In this document: positions 8,522 to 17,442 of the stretch, piece after piece | Layout of the letters: every line of letters starts with the position of its first letter | Position numbering within the stretch: position 1 is the first letter of the stretch | Assembly (NCBI GenBank): GCA_026004775.1 | Contig: BPJU01000002.1 | Span: forward strand, 428,435 to 492,434 | From: Pirellulaceae bacterium | GTDB taxonomy: Bacteria; Planctomycetota; Planctomycetia; Pirellulales; Pirellulaceae | Reading direction: 5' to 3' | DNA: 64,000 nt | Translations under genes and position numbers: made by a program | Notes under the pieces: generated by a model | What the model was told of the DNA's origin: nothing | The model's database searches: none | The model's input: only the letters and a program-made list of their open reading frames with translations

Positions 8522-10009
8522 TCAGTATGTGTTGCCCGAGGCCAGTTGCTTAATACGTTCGTAGGAGCGTCCATGGTACTGATGGCAGTCGACGCACCGT
8601 GTGGGTGCCGAGCCACTCGAGGCCCTGCTTCCACTCGATACGTGACACCGCAAACATACTTCCCGCGACGGCAGCAAAAGGTCGGCCGTATCCTCCGATT
8701 CAGTGGCGCCCGGCCCTTCCTGCCCGTCATAATGGCAATCCACACAGCGAACGAACTGATGGCTCTGGTGCGAAAAACGCGCCATCGGCATCCACCGCGC
8801 CGGCATCCGCGGCTCGGTTACCTGCCAGCCGATCGAGCCTCGATCCTGTTGGGGCATAACTTCGTGGCAATAACCGCATCCGGTCTTGAGCTGCCGGTGC
8901 TCGGCCCCCGGTTCCCCCGCGTAAAGTACCGACGGTGACACAACCGCACCGCTCAACTCCTGCCACCGCCGCTCGACCCACTGCCAGGCGCGGGCCTGGC
9001 GAAGCTCGGGGGTTTCTTCTCCGGTCGGCGTCAGTGGCTGTGGGCCGGGCAACACAGACCGGTCCACAGCCTCCGAATCGACCTCTTGCGGATGCCTTTG
9101 CAAGTAGCGCATGAGTCGATCGCGAAGCACCCCCAAAGCTAACTGGATGTCTCCGTGCGGCAGCGGCCCGTCTTCGGCCAGAGCGAAACGGAACTCCAGC
9201 CGGTGGCACGGCTGGCAATGCTGCTCGAAACGAATCGGTTGCATCGCCCGCCCATCCACCATCGGCTGGTGGCAGTCCTGACACTCCAGCCGCTTCAGGT
9301 GATGGTTGCCCTGATAGTCGGGATGATCCGGGGGAATCGGGATTCCGTCGGGATCCAGGTGAACACGATGGTTGAAGCGAAGCGCCGTTCGGTCACGCCA
9401 GCGTTGCCGTCGTTCGTCGTACTGAGCCAGTTCGTCGAGCAGACCAGCAGTCGCGGCCGAATCTTTGGGGCGCTTGCCGGCGAATTCCGGGTGTTTCTGC
9501 CAGGAGACGACTTGGGAGCGAACATGGGGAGTTTGGTCACTGCGGCACGCGAGGACCAGATCGGCGTGGCACGCCACACACGCCGTGTCGGCCACCTCGC
9601 GCACCGATCGGCCTCGATGCTCCTGATGGCATTCCATACAACTGGCCGGTCCGCCGTGGGCCAGCATCTGTGGATGGTGGTCATCGCACCGCTGCTCGTG
9701 GCAAGCCTGGCAGGCTTGGTCGCTTACCGAATGGGCCCCTGCAACTCCCGCCAGGCGTAGCAGAGGCTGGCCGTGCCGGTCGTGGCACCGGCGGCAATCG
9801 GCTTCGAACAGCCGATGGGGGGCGCTCAGCGGCCGGGCCATGAAGGGGCGGTGGTCCCCAGTAACCAGCGGGTAGGAGACGAACAGTAATCCGGCCAGCG
9901 CCGCACACCAGCCGGCACGCCCGCGCCACCGCCGCCACCGATTCGGATACCGCCGCCAATCCAAGTCGTACCGTTCGGCGATGGCCGGAATCTGACGGGC
10001 ATCGGTCAT
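8522..10009 (-). CDS. Membrane-anchored decaheme c-type cytochrome
   Basis: A 495-residue multiheme cytochrome. After a short cytosolic, basic N-terminus there is one transmembrane segment (GWCAALAGLLFVSYPLV); the rest should be periplasmic. Ten CxxCH motifs can be counted: CRRCH, CQACH, CMECH, CVACH, CQDCH, CQPCH, CGYCH, CVDCH, CLRCH and CVDCH, with extra His residues available as distal ligands. The start is the ATG at 10009, where a GAGGCG motif and the membrane helix make sense; the frame stays open upstream but without homology. The gene begins 35 bases after the membrane protein gene at 10045, in the same direction. The layout suggests it takes electrons from that membrane protein or from quinol and passes them to periplasmic cytochromes; this role is inferred. 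Confidence 0.85.
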   Translation of the reverse strand: MTDARQIPAIAERYDLDWRRYPNRWRRWRGRAGWCAALAGLLFVSYPLVTGDHRPFMARPLSAPHRLFEADCRRCHDRHGQPLLRLAGVAGAHSVSDQACQACHEQRCDDHHPQMLAHGGPASCMECHQEHRGRSVREVADTACVACHADLVLACRSDQTPHVRSQVVSWQKHPEFAGKRPKDSAATAGLLDELAQYDERRQRWRDRTALRFNHRVHLDPDGIPIPPDHPDYQGNHHLKRLECQDCHQPMVDGRAMQPIRFEQHCQPCHRLEFRFALAEDGPLPHGDIQLALGVLRDRLMRYLQRHPQEVDSEAVDRSVLPGPQPLTPTGEETPELRQARAWQWVERRWQELSGAVVSPSVLYAGEPGAEHRQLKTGCGYCHEVMPQQDRGSIGWQVTEPRMPARWMPMARFSHQSHQFVRCVDCHYDGQEGPGATESEDTADLLLPSREVCLRCHVSSGSRASSGSAPTRCVDCHQYHGRSYERIKQLASGNTY

Positions 10010-10044
10010 CGGTTCGCCTCTTACTCCCACAAAACGCTCTTGCT

Positions 10045-10899
10045 TCAATACCAGACAGAAGCCACGGCGTGCGCGGCGGCCAACACCAGCAACAACACCG
10101 ACACCGGTACGTGCAACAGCAGCCAGCCATGCAGCCAGCCATGGATCGTCGATTGCCATTGAAGCTGCTGGCGCTCCGAGACGATATCCAGAAGCTGGTC
10201 GACCACCGGCTGGAGGTCGTCCGGCATGGCGTGTTTGACTTCCAGGAGCTTCAGCCGCAGTTGCCCGTAGTGGCCCGCGCCCCGGTCCGACCAACGTAAC
10301 CGGCCTCGCACTTCGTGCAAATAGAACTCTACCAAAGCCCGTTCCGGCTGATAGGAAGCGGCGTCTTTGGGCTCGTGCCATTCCGGCACGGCAAGCGTGC
10401 CGCAGCGGGCGGCCACCAAAGCGTCGGCTTTCTTGCACAGAGCCTCACAGGCCGCCGGAATCTGTTCGTAAATGGCCTGAGCCGGCACGACGTTCGACAG
10501 CACCCGCGGCAGGAATTGTTGGAGGGCAAGCCCCACGATGCCGCTTATATACACGACGAAAAACACCGCCAGCGTCGCTTGTTCCAGCATCCCGCCCCAA
10601 CGAAAACCGCAATGGAAAAGTATGAGCGGCCCGCTCAACAGCCCCAACCAGATATGCCCAGCCATCCAGGTGCGAGCCGATCCGAGCCAAGTCCAGCGGG
10701 GCAAGCGTTTTTTCCATGAGAATGCCCCAGCATACAGCATCAGGGCACTGCCGAGCAGCCCGAAGGTGAGCCCCACGGGACTGCCCCCCAGCACGCCATC
10801 GGGTGAACGATAGGCGGCCACACCGTAAATAACACTGGCTATGCCCAGTGCCACAAGTGTCGCCAGCCCCCAACCGAAATGCGATCGATCAACTAACAC
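10045..10899 (-). CDS. Multi-pass membrane protein, possible b-type cytochrome of the multiheme cluster
   Basis: A 284-residue membrane protein with about five hydrophobic helices: three near the N-terminus, one around residue 120 and one at the C-terminus. His residues sit inside or at the ends of helices in patterns seen for heme b ligands: GHIWLGLLSGPLILFH and, near the end, IHGWLHGWLLLH followed by AAAHAVA. A roughly 100-residue soluble segment lies between helices four and five. The start is a GTG at 10899, with no strong ribosome site. It is sandwiched between cytochrome genes (33 bases after one, 35 before the next), so it is probably the inner-membrane electron-entry subunit. I do not recognise a named family, and heme binding is a prediction from the His pattern. 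Confidence 0.75.
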   Translation of the reverse strand: MLVDRSHFGWGLATLVALGIASVIYGVAAYRSPDGVLGGSPVGLTFGLLGSALMLYAGAFSWKKRLPRWTWLGSARTWMAGHIWLGLLSGPLILFHCGFRWGGMLEQATLAVFFVVYISGIVGLALQQFLPRVLSNVVPAQAIYEQIPAACEALCKKADALVAARCGTLAVPEWHEPKDAASYQPERALVEFYLHEVRGRLRWSDRGAGHYGQLRLKLLEVKHAMPDDLQPVVDQLLDIVSERQQLQWQSTIHGWLHGWLLLHVPVSVLLLVLAAAHAVASVWY

Positions 10900-10932
10900 A
10901 GCGCCCGCAATCCTGTTTGGCTGAATAGCTAC

Positions 10933-12561
10933 TCACCGAGACGTTCCAGCCGATGGGCTGCCGCCCAGCATCTCGCGCAATTGGCCGACACTCTGCCGAA
11001 GCCGTTGCGGATCGAATCGAGCACTTACCTCCAGCAATTCGGCCAGCCGCTCGGTCAACTCGACCTTCTGGCCTGCGGGAAGTACCAGAGCCAGTTGCCT
11101 GTCGAGTTCCGCCCGGCCCAATGTCGCCTGCCGCGCGGCTTGCCGTGACGCCGTTGCTTGCTGGTGGTACTCTTGCCACAAAGACAGGTCCGCCGAAACG
11201 CGCTCCTGTAACGCCTCAGCTTCCGCCGGCAACGGATCCGGATTCCGGAACGCCTCAGGATACCGCACCGCCTGCTCGCCCACCAGCGCCCAAATGGTCC
11301 AGCCCAGGAGCCGAGCCGAGGCGTAGTCTTGGGCGTCGTGCAGGGAATCGACCAGCCGTGCCAGTAGTTGCTCGGACAATAGAGAATCGGCTCCGGCCGA
11401 CTGGCACAGGGGCAGCAGGTGTTTTTCCAGCCAATCGGCGATTTCGGAGGAAGCTGTGGCCACACCGGCTGGATCACCCAACGGCCGCCCGGTGAACGCT
11501 TCCAGACGCTTGCGCTTCATAGCCTCCCATTGTTCCAGCAACATGTCGCGCTGGCCGGCCTCCTTGGCCACCACCTCGATAACCGCTGGCACAACGGCCA
11601 GATACGAATCGGCGGGCACAGGACGTCCCGGGACGTAGCCTTGGTAGCCCCGCTGCTGCCTCCAGGACGGATACCGCAATTCATGATGACAGGCAGCGCA
11701 GTCGAATAGCACCAGATCCAATCCGCCGTCGGTTTGCTCGGCCAGCTTGCTCTCCAGGCGCAGGGCAGATATCGCCGCCATCAGGTCGCCCAACAACACT
11801 TCTCGCAGCACCGGCAACTGCTGTCGGGCTGCGGATGCCTGCGGACCAAAGTTGACTTCCAAGAACTTGGCTTCGTTCTGAAGAGCGCCTTTTTCACACA
11901 GATACCGCCAGTGGCGCGGCATCTGTTCGGCGAACGCCGCCGCCTCGAACGGCGGCAGCGGCGGATGGCCCGCCGCATACATTTCGTGGGTTACCACCTT
12001 GCCCTGTTGGGCATCACCGACGTGGCATGAGGCACATTGCCGTACGCGTTCGATCGGATTGCGCACGTCGACCATGCCCAACGCAGCTTTTTCGGCAGGG
12101 CTCTTGGTGCGCCAATCGGGACGCTGATGGAGCAATTCGTACAGCGAACCCGGCCCGTGACATGCTTCACAGCCGACCCCCTCCTGCACCACCTGCCCGA
12201 AGTTTTCCACGGGTGCCACATCAGCCCGCAGATTCGCATGGCATGAAAGACACCGCTGGTCCTCGGTCACCTTCCAGCCCAGCCGCCGGCCGATGGCCTG
12301 TCCCAGTGGCCCTTCCAGAACCTTGTAGGCCAGTGCATGCTTGTCCAAGTCGCGGAGGATCGTTCCTTCGTTCAATAGTATCAGATCGCGATGAAAAGGC
12401 CGCACGTCGTCCTCCAAGCGGCGGCTGTGACAAAAGGTGCACGTCGCCCCACCCTTGAAAAGCGGAGTAGCCTGAGCCATCGCTTCAGAAGCTGTAATGG
12501 CCCACAGGACAGGCAGCCATCCGAAACGCCACGCCAACCGGCTGATCGGTCTGCCGCTCAT
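10933..12561 (-). CDS. Pentaheme cytochrome c554-like protein
   Basis: A 542-residue exported cytochrome. The signal peptide ends at SEAMAQA, and five CxxCH motifs follow: CTFCH (C41), CLSCH, CEACH, CASCH and CAACHH. The EGVGCEACHGPGS and CASCHVGDAQQGKVVTHEMYAAGHPP segments match the cytochrome c554 family layout, including the free HEMYAAGHP histidines used as distal ligands. After the fifth heme (about residue 300) a long helical tail without heme motifs extends to the end. Its ATG overlaps the stop of the upstream paralogue (ATGA), so the two are probably co-translated. Relatives transfer electrons in the periplasm; no catalytic motif for hydroxylamine or nitrite chemistry is evident. Confidence 0.85.
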   Translation of the reverse strand: MSGRPISRLAWRFGWLPVLWAITASEAMAQATPLFKGGATCTFCHSRRLEDDVRPFHRDLILLNEGTILRDLDKHALAYKVLEGPLGQAIGRRLGWKVTEDQRCLSCHANLRADVAPVENFGQVVQEGVGCEACHGPGSLYELLHQRPDWRTKSPAEKAALGMVDVRNPIERVRQCASCHVGDAQQGKVVTHEMYAAGHPPLPPFEAAAFAEQMPRHWRYLCEKGALQNEAKFLEVNFGPQASAARQQLPVLREVLLGDLMAAISALRLESKLAEQTDGGLDLVLFDCAACHHELRYPSWRQQRGYQGYVPGRPVPADSYLAVVPAVIEVVAKEAGQRDMLLEQWEAMKRKRLEAFTGRPLGDPAGVATASSEIADWLEKHLLPLCQSAGADSLLSEQLLARLVDSLHDAQDYASARLLGWTIWALVGEQAVRYPEAFRNPDPLPAEAEALQERVSADLSLWQEYHQQATASRQAARQATLGRAELDRQLALVLPAGQKVELTERLAELLEVSARFDPQRLRQSVGQLREMLGGSPSAGTSR

Positions 12562-14072
12562 CGCGATACCTCCGCGTCCGTCAACAGGGAACGGACCAAT
12601 GCCTCCACCTGCGCGCGCACCTGCCGCCGGCGTACCGCGACGTCTTCCTGCACCGCATCAAATGAGCCGGGGCTGTTTTGGCCAGGATCAAATGCCAGCG
12701 CCTGGTGCAGTATCCGCAGAGCCTGTGCGGGTTGTTCGGATCCGCCATCGCTGTTGCTTTTCGTCCCCGCGTAGGCGCGCAACATCAAATAAAGCTGCGC
12801 ACACGAATCCCACTCTTCCTTGTCGACCGGCAATTGGCTCGTCTCGCCGGACACAAGACGGCTGCGAAGGACGGCCGCCACGGCTGCTCGATCCGGTAAT
12901 TGGTGCGGCATTTGGGCAAGAGCATCCACCAGTTCCTTCGACTGCTGTGCGACCTGCTGGCGATCCGGCACGGTCTTTTGCGCGAAAAGTTCCGCCAGTT
13001 GGTCAATCAGGCCGTCCACCGCCTTACCTTGCTCGTCCGGTGGATAGCTCAAGGAGACCCAGCGCCGATACCAAAGATTCCAGAACATAGCTCCTGGCCT
13101 TCGGCTGCTGTAACCGCGCTCTTGACGCCAACTGGGCCAGCTCAAGTCATGATGGCAGGCGTAGCAATCCCATTCGGCCAGTTCTGGCCAGGGACGTTGC
13201 AGGTCCTGAGCGCGCGCCAAAGTTTGACGAGCCACAGCCTCCAGGGCTGCCCGCTGGCCGAAACACCACAATTGCCAATCCAGATCCGGCCACCGCTGCC
13301 GTTCACGCTCGCCATCCCAGTGCTTCGGATAGATCGCATGCCATGCCGAAAGCTCGAATTTCAATGCGGGGTGACCTGCTGCAATCAAATCATGATTCAC
13401 CTCGCCACGTCCAGCCACGTGGCAACCGGCGCAGAGCTTGGCTCGCGTCGCCAGATCCTTCGTGTCGGTCATGCCTAGCTCGATTAGTTGCACCCGGGAA
13501 ATGCCCGGGCGATAGTGAACCGTCCGCCACCGTTCGGCTGCGCCGTGGCACGCTTCACACGAGACGCCTTCCCCGGAAGCCGTGTAGCTGTCGAATCTCT
13601 GTCCCTCGGCGGGCCGAGGATTGTGGCAGGCCTCGCAATTGGCGAGCCCCCGAGCGTCGACAACCCGGCCATCCCGCACGATTCCCAGTTGCTCGAGCAT
13701 CGCCAGCCCGCCCGGCGAACTCAGTGCATCCCCGGCCCGGGCGTGGGGATCCCGTTCCAGCCAAAACACGTACTCGCTCCCGGCACGCGAATCGATGTTG
13801 GGAACGGCGGCCAGCCCGTGACAAGCCGTGGCGGCACAAGATAGTGCCCCAGTGTAGCGGGCCGAATTTGCCGCAGCCGGTTGGCTCGTGGATTGGCTTG
13901 TGGTGAGGCCCTGGTCACCTTGCTGTCCGGGAAACGGATGAGGGGCTGACACGGGTACCGGAGGCGTGCCGCTGACCGACGGCGCGCTGGCCCACCACAA
14001 AAACGCAACAAGAATGGTACTGCCAGCCCAAAGGCATAAGCTACAACGGCATACCCTGTGTCGCTTCGTCAT
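12558..14072 (-). CDS. Cytochrome c554-like multiheme protein with a CX4CH motif
   Basis: A 504-residue paralogue of the downstream cytochrome. The chosen ATG at 14072 gives a signal-anchor-like segment (LWAGSTILVAFLWWAS) and a Pro/Ser/Gln-rich linker; upstream in-frame ATGs lack homology. Four standard heme motifs are present (CEACH twice, CAGCH, CYACHH) plus an unusual C79-AATA-C84-H85, a CX4CH spacing in the position where the sister protein has CTFCH. The same HDLIAAGHPALKF ligand segment and CYACHHDLSWPSWRQERGY motif occur in both paralogues, indicating a duplication. The C-terminal third is helical and heme-free. Probably periplasmic, forming an electron relay with the sister protein. 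Whether the CX4CH site binds heme is not known from sequence. Confidence 0.85.
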   Translation of the reverse strand: MTKRHRVCRCSLCLWAGSTILVAFLWWASAPSVSGTPPVPVSAPHPFPGQQGDQGLTTSQSTSQPAAANSARYTGALSCAATACHGLAAVPNIDSRAGSEYVFWLERDPHARAGDALSSPGGLAMLEQLGIVRDGRVVDARGLANCEACHNPRPAEGQRFDSYTASGEGVSCEACHGAAERWRTVHYRPGISRVQLIELGMTDTKDLATRAKLCAGCHVAGRGEVNHDLIAAGHPALKFELSAWHAIYPKHWDGERERQRWPDLDWQLWCFGQRAALEAVARQTLARAQDLQRPWPELAEWDCYACHHDLSWPSWRQERGYSSRRPGAMFWNLWYRRWVSLSYPPDEQGKAVDGLIDQLAELFAQKTVPDRQQVAQQSKELVDALAQMPHQLPDRAAVAAVLRSRLVSGETSQLPVDKEEWDSCAQLYLMLRAYAGTKSNSDGGSEQPAQALRILHQALAFDPGQNSPGSFDAVQEDVAVRRRQVRAQVEALVRSLLTDAEVSR

Positions 14073-14170
14073 GGGTTGGTTGCCTGTAATGAGCGACACC
14101 GGCTCGATTCCGCAAAACGCCCGCATTATAGATGGCCGGCCGAGCCATGTCACGAATCGGTCTGGGGCAA

Positions 14171-14809
14171 TTACTCGTGTTGCAGCAGCCGTGGCCCTTC
14201 CGTCTGATAGCCTTCAATACCACCCTGATAGCGCCGCCCGTGCGTCCAATGGAGCCACACCGGTTTGCGCAACAGACCGTCGTAGTCCACTCCCCACGTG
14301 CCCTCGTGCGGGAAGCGAGCTTCTCCCAGCAAAGGCACGCTGCCGCCTACCCAAGCACCGGAATACTGGTTGTAAAGGGCCGACGGGACGGCAAAGCGCC
14401 GAACCGATTGGGGACAACCGCTGCGTAGGAACGGGTCCAGAAAGTAACGGCGGGAGGTGCGGTTTGTAGGAGCCAGCACGGCCCGGTCGTCCACCGAGGC
14501 GTGTACCGAGCCTTGTCGTTCGGGTGCCGATGCTTCCGGTTGGAGCGTGCCGGCCGCCACCACGACCGCCGACGACGGCGCTGTCGTATCCACAGGGGGG
14601 CCGCCCGATTCGACAGCTTTCAATTGGGCGACGAAAAAAGTCGTGAGCACGCTAAAGGCCAGCCGAATGACGGCCCGAGCGGGGGGCTTCCCACACGGAG
14701 GCACGGATGACCAGCCAGACAGCCGCCACTTGGCGCGAAGCGCCTGCGGGGCGCGAAGCTTTACTTCCCGTTGGTGGCCATTACGACTTGCCAGGCGTGT
14801 GAAGTTCAC
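14171..14809 (-). CDS. Hypothetical protein, first gene of the multiheme unit
   Basis: A 212-residue protein I do not recognise. A basic N-terminus is followed by a hydrophobic segment around residues 47-62 (VIRLAFSVLTTFFVAQL), suggesting membrane anchoring or export, then a low-complexity Ala/Val/Ser stretch. The C-terminal half looks folded, with many aromatic and Gly residues (YNQYSGAWVGGSVPLLGEA, GTWGVDYDG). No Cys pair or heme motif is present. It lies 98 bases upstream of the cytochrome genes on the same strand and could belong to their transcript. The start is uncertain; a later initiation nearer the hydrophobic segment is possible. Confidence 0.6.
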   Translation of the reverse strand: MNFTRLASRNGHQREVKLRAPQALRAKWRLSGWSSVPPCGKPPARAVIRLAFSVLTTFFVAQLKAVESGGPPVDTTAPSSAVVVAAGTLQPEASAPERQGSVHASVDDRAVLAPTNRTSRRYFLDPFLRSGCPQSVRRFAVPSALYNQYSGAWVGGSVPLLGEARFPHEGTWGVDYDGLLRKPVWLHWTHGRRYQGGIEGYQTEGPRLLQHE

Positions 14810-15278
14810 CAGCCTACCGTCCTCAGAAAAAACGCTATCGGCCTATTGAGCCGCGGGCGGTGCCTCCGCTCCAGTTTTCGGCGTGACTGGCCGGTGAATT
14901 CGCTATTTGGTGCATCCGGCGCATTATCGCCACATTGCCCAGAATTTTCCTATTCCGCAGAGCCCGCTTCAAACCGCAAAGCCCCTTTATGCCCGCAGCC
15001 CCACGCAACTTCAAGCGCACAGGTGTGGGCTTCGGGTCGACCACTCGGTTGAGGACAACGCGTCTCCGGCGGGGTGTTGGGCGGCTCTTGGATGGCCAAT
15101 CTCGTTCGGGCGCCGGCTCGGGCATATATTCCGTAATCTTTGTTCAACCGGCAAAGTTTTCCTAACCGATATATCCGACGTGAACGATTCCGGGATGGGA
15201 GCTGTGGCGTCCGGTGACGCTCCGCACCGGTTACCATCCGTCTTGTGCCAAGTCGGGTTCTGCATAAGCGAATGTCGA
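14810..15278. other. Divergent intergenic region of the redox cluster
   Basis: About 470 bases separate the minus-strand cytochrome unit from the plus-strand barrel gene. Some of it may be 5' coding sequence of the barrel gene, whose start is uncertain. An AT-rich patch around 15123-15175 is the best place for a plus-strand promoter, but no clear -35/-10 pair is visible. No repeat or RNA gene is seen. Confidence 0.45.
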
Positions 15279-17375
15279 GTGACACGCACGGTCACAAGGC
15301 TGCAATCGAGCTGGGGACCGGTGGCTGAGCCGGGACGAACAGGTGGCTGCACAGGGCACCTGTGGGCGCTGACAATCTGTATGTGGGTTGTTTTGTGCAC
15401 GGCGGCGGCTGGCCGCGCCCAGACGCCATTCGGTACGCCGCCCGGCTTCGAACCCGAGATGGGACCGCATTTATCCGGTACTTCACCCGCGGCCGTGACT
15501 GGCAATGAAGGGGCTTTGAAAGATGGCGCAACATGGCTGCGGCTTTCCGATCTGCCGGCCGAAGAGCAGCCACCGCCGATGGGCGGGCCTTTCCTTTCCC
15601 CGCCGGCTCGCTACGGCCAACCGCTCTTGCCTGCACCCGGTGCCAGCGGCCCGTTGATCCCTGGTCTGCCGGGCCTGGAAGAACCCCCGAGGTTGTTCAC
15701 CTACGAGGAGCACGCTCCGTTGGGCTATGCCGGACCTTCGGGCGTCCTTCCGCAGGAATACCAGAGCAACAACCATTTCGTGCCGATGGAAGACCGCTGG
15801 CGGATCGGCTTTCCGCGATGGGACCGCTACGGTAAAGGCCATCCACCGGTGGACGACTATCCCTATGTGGAAGGGAGCCTCTGGGACCCGTACAACCAGA
15901 ACGTGTTGAAGGGCGATTATCCGATTCTGGGGCAGCATCTGTTTCTTAAGATCACCGCCCAAAGCAACACCATTATCGAAGGGCGGCAGGTTCCCACGGC
16001 CACGACGCCCTTCGAATCCACTCTGCGACCTGATCAGGAAGAGTTTTTTGGTGATCCGGACCAATACTTTGCAAACCAGAATTTTCTGTTTTCGGTCGAT
16101 CTGTTCCACGGCGATGCGGCGTTCAAGCCGTTTGACTGGCGGGTGAAGGTAACACCCATCTTCAACTTGAACCACCTGGTGGCCGACGAGCTGGCTGTGG
16201 TGTCGCCGAATGTGCTGGCGGGCCAGTCGCGTTTCCGGCAGGATTTCGCGCTGGAAGAGTACTTTGTCGAGGTGAAGCTGGCGGACCTCAGTCCTAACTA
16301 CGATTTCGTTTCTATGAGGGCCGGGTCGCAGTTTTTCGTGAGCGACTTCCGGGGCTTCATCTTTGCCGATACCAACCGGGCCGTCCGGTTGTTTGGCACG
16401 CGCCACGCGAATCGCGATCAGTTCAATGTTTTATTCGTAGACCAGCAGGAAAAAGATACCAACAGTCTGTTGAATACCTTTGACGATCGCCATCAAAACA
16501 CGATTATTGTCAACTACTACCGGCAGGATTTTATCTGGCCCGGCTATACTGCGCAGTGGAATTTCCATTTCAACCACGACCGAGCCACAGTCAAATTCGA
16601 CAATAATGGCTTTCTGGTACGTCCCGACCCGGTGGGTATTTTTGCGCCACACGACATCAAATCATACTATTTTGGCTGGACAGGAAACGGACATATCAAT
16701 CGCATAAACATCAGCCACGCATTTTACTATGTTTTTGGCGTGGACGATCTCAATCCGCTGGCTGGGTCAAGGCAGGATATCGACGCGTATATGGCTGCGC
16801 TGGAGCTCTCCTATGACCGGGACTGGGTACGGTTCCGGTCGTCGTATTTTTTCAGCTCCGGAGATCCCGACCCGAATGACGAAAAAGCCGAGGGATTCGA
16901 CGCCATATTCGACAATCCAGCGTTTGCGGGAGGGGAATTCAGTTACTGGCAACGGCAGACGATCCGGTTGTTCGGCGTGAATTTGACGAACCGGATGAGT
17001 TTAGTACCGAACCTGCGGTCGAGCAAGTTCCAGGGGCAGACGAATTTTGTCAACCCAGGCTTGCATCTGTTTAATTTGGGCATGGACGCCGATTTGACGC
17101 CGAAGCTCAAGTTGATTCACAACACCAATTTCCTGTGGTTCGATCAGACGGAAGTACTCGAGCAATTCGTCTTTCAAGGAGATATCCGCTCGTTTATCGG
17201 CACGGACGTCAGTTTTGGAGTCGAGTATCGGCCGTTACTGAACAACAACGTGATCCTGGTCGGCGGTGTTTCCGGGTTGTTTGCCGGTGCCGGGTTCCAG
17301 GATTTGTTCCGCGAGCTGGAAGCGCCGGCCCGGGATCTATTTGCCGGGTTCGTGAATTGCATTCTGGAGTACTGA
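15279..17375 (+). CDS. Outer-membrane beta-barrel (porin-like) protein next to multiheme cytochromes
   Basis: A roughly 698-residue exported protein. A hydrophobic segment (ALTICMWVVLCTAAAG) ending in RAQ is a signal peptide. A Pro/Gly-rich N-terminal part (residues 40-170) precedes a long region with alternating polar/aromatic strands typical of outer-membrane barrels, such as WRVKVTPIFNLNHL, NTIIVNYYRQDF and RVRFRSSYFFSSG-like strands, and the chain ends near aromatic residues (CILEY). The start is uncertain: GTG at 15279 is used, with GTG 15321, ATG 15195 and GTG 15180 in frame. It lies 67 bases upstream of the giant decaheme gene and probably shares its transcript. The pairing resembles porin-cytochrome conduits, although I see no sequence match to MtrB. 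Assignment as a barrel is by strand pattern. Confidence 0.75.
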   Translation: MTRTVTRLQSSWGPVAEPGRTGGCTGHLWALTICMWVVLCTAAAGRAQTPFGTPPGFEPEMGPHLSGTSPAAVTGNEGALKDGATWLRLSDLPAEEQPPPMGGPFLSPPARYGQPLLPAPGASGPLIPGLPGLEEPPRLFTYEEHAPLGYAGPSGVLPQEYQSNNHFVPMEDRWRIGFPRWDRYGKGHPPVDDYPYVEGSLWDPYNQNVLKGDYPILGQHLFLKITAQSNTIIEGRQVPTATTPFESTLRPDQEEFFGDPDQYFANQNFLFSVDLFHGDAAFKPFDWRVKVTPIFNLNHLVADELAVVSPNVLAGQSRFRQDFALEEYFVEVKLADLSPNYDFVSMRAGSQFFVSDFRGFIFADTNRAVRLFGTRHANRDQFNVLFVDQQEKDTNSLLNTFDDRHQNTIIVNYYRQDFIWPGYTAQWNFHFNHDRATVKFDNNGFLVRPDPVGIFAPHDIKSYYFGWTGNGHINRINISHAFYYVFGVDDLNPLAGSRQDIDAYMAALELSYDRDWVRFRSSYFFSSGDPDPNDEKAEGFDAIFDNPAFAGGEFSYWQRQTIRLFGVNLTNRMSLVPNLRSSKFQGQTNFVNPGLHLFNLGMDADLTPKLKLIHNTNFLWFDQTEVLEQFVFQGDIRSFIGTDVSFGVEYRPLLNNNVILVGGVSGLFAGAGFQDLFRELEAPARDLFAGFVNCILEY

Positions 17376-17442
17376 TAGGTGTGGGGCGCTGACGGTAGCG
17401 ACGAAGAGGGAAGCGACACGGGCAACAAAGGGAACGGAATCG

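Noticed and set aside
15279-17375. Identification of the barrel candidate as MtrB
   Set aside because: I see no N-terminal CXXC motif or other MtrB signature; only the position and strand pattern suggest a barrel.
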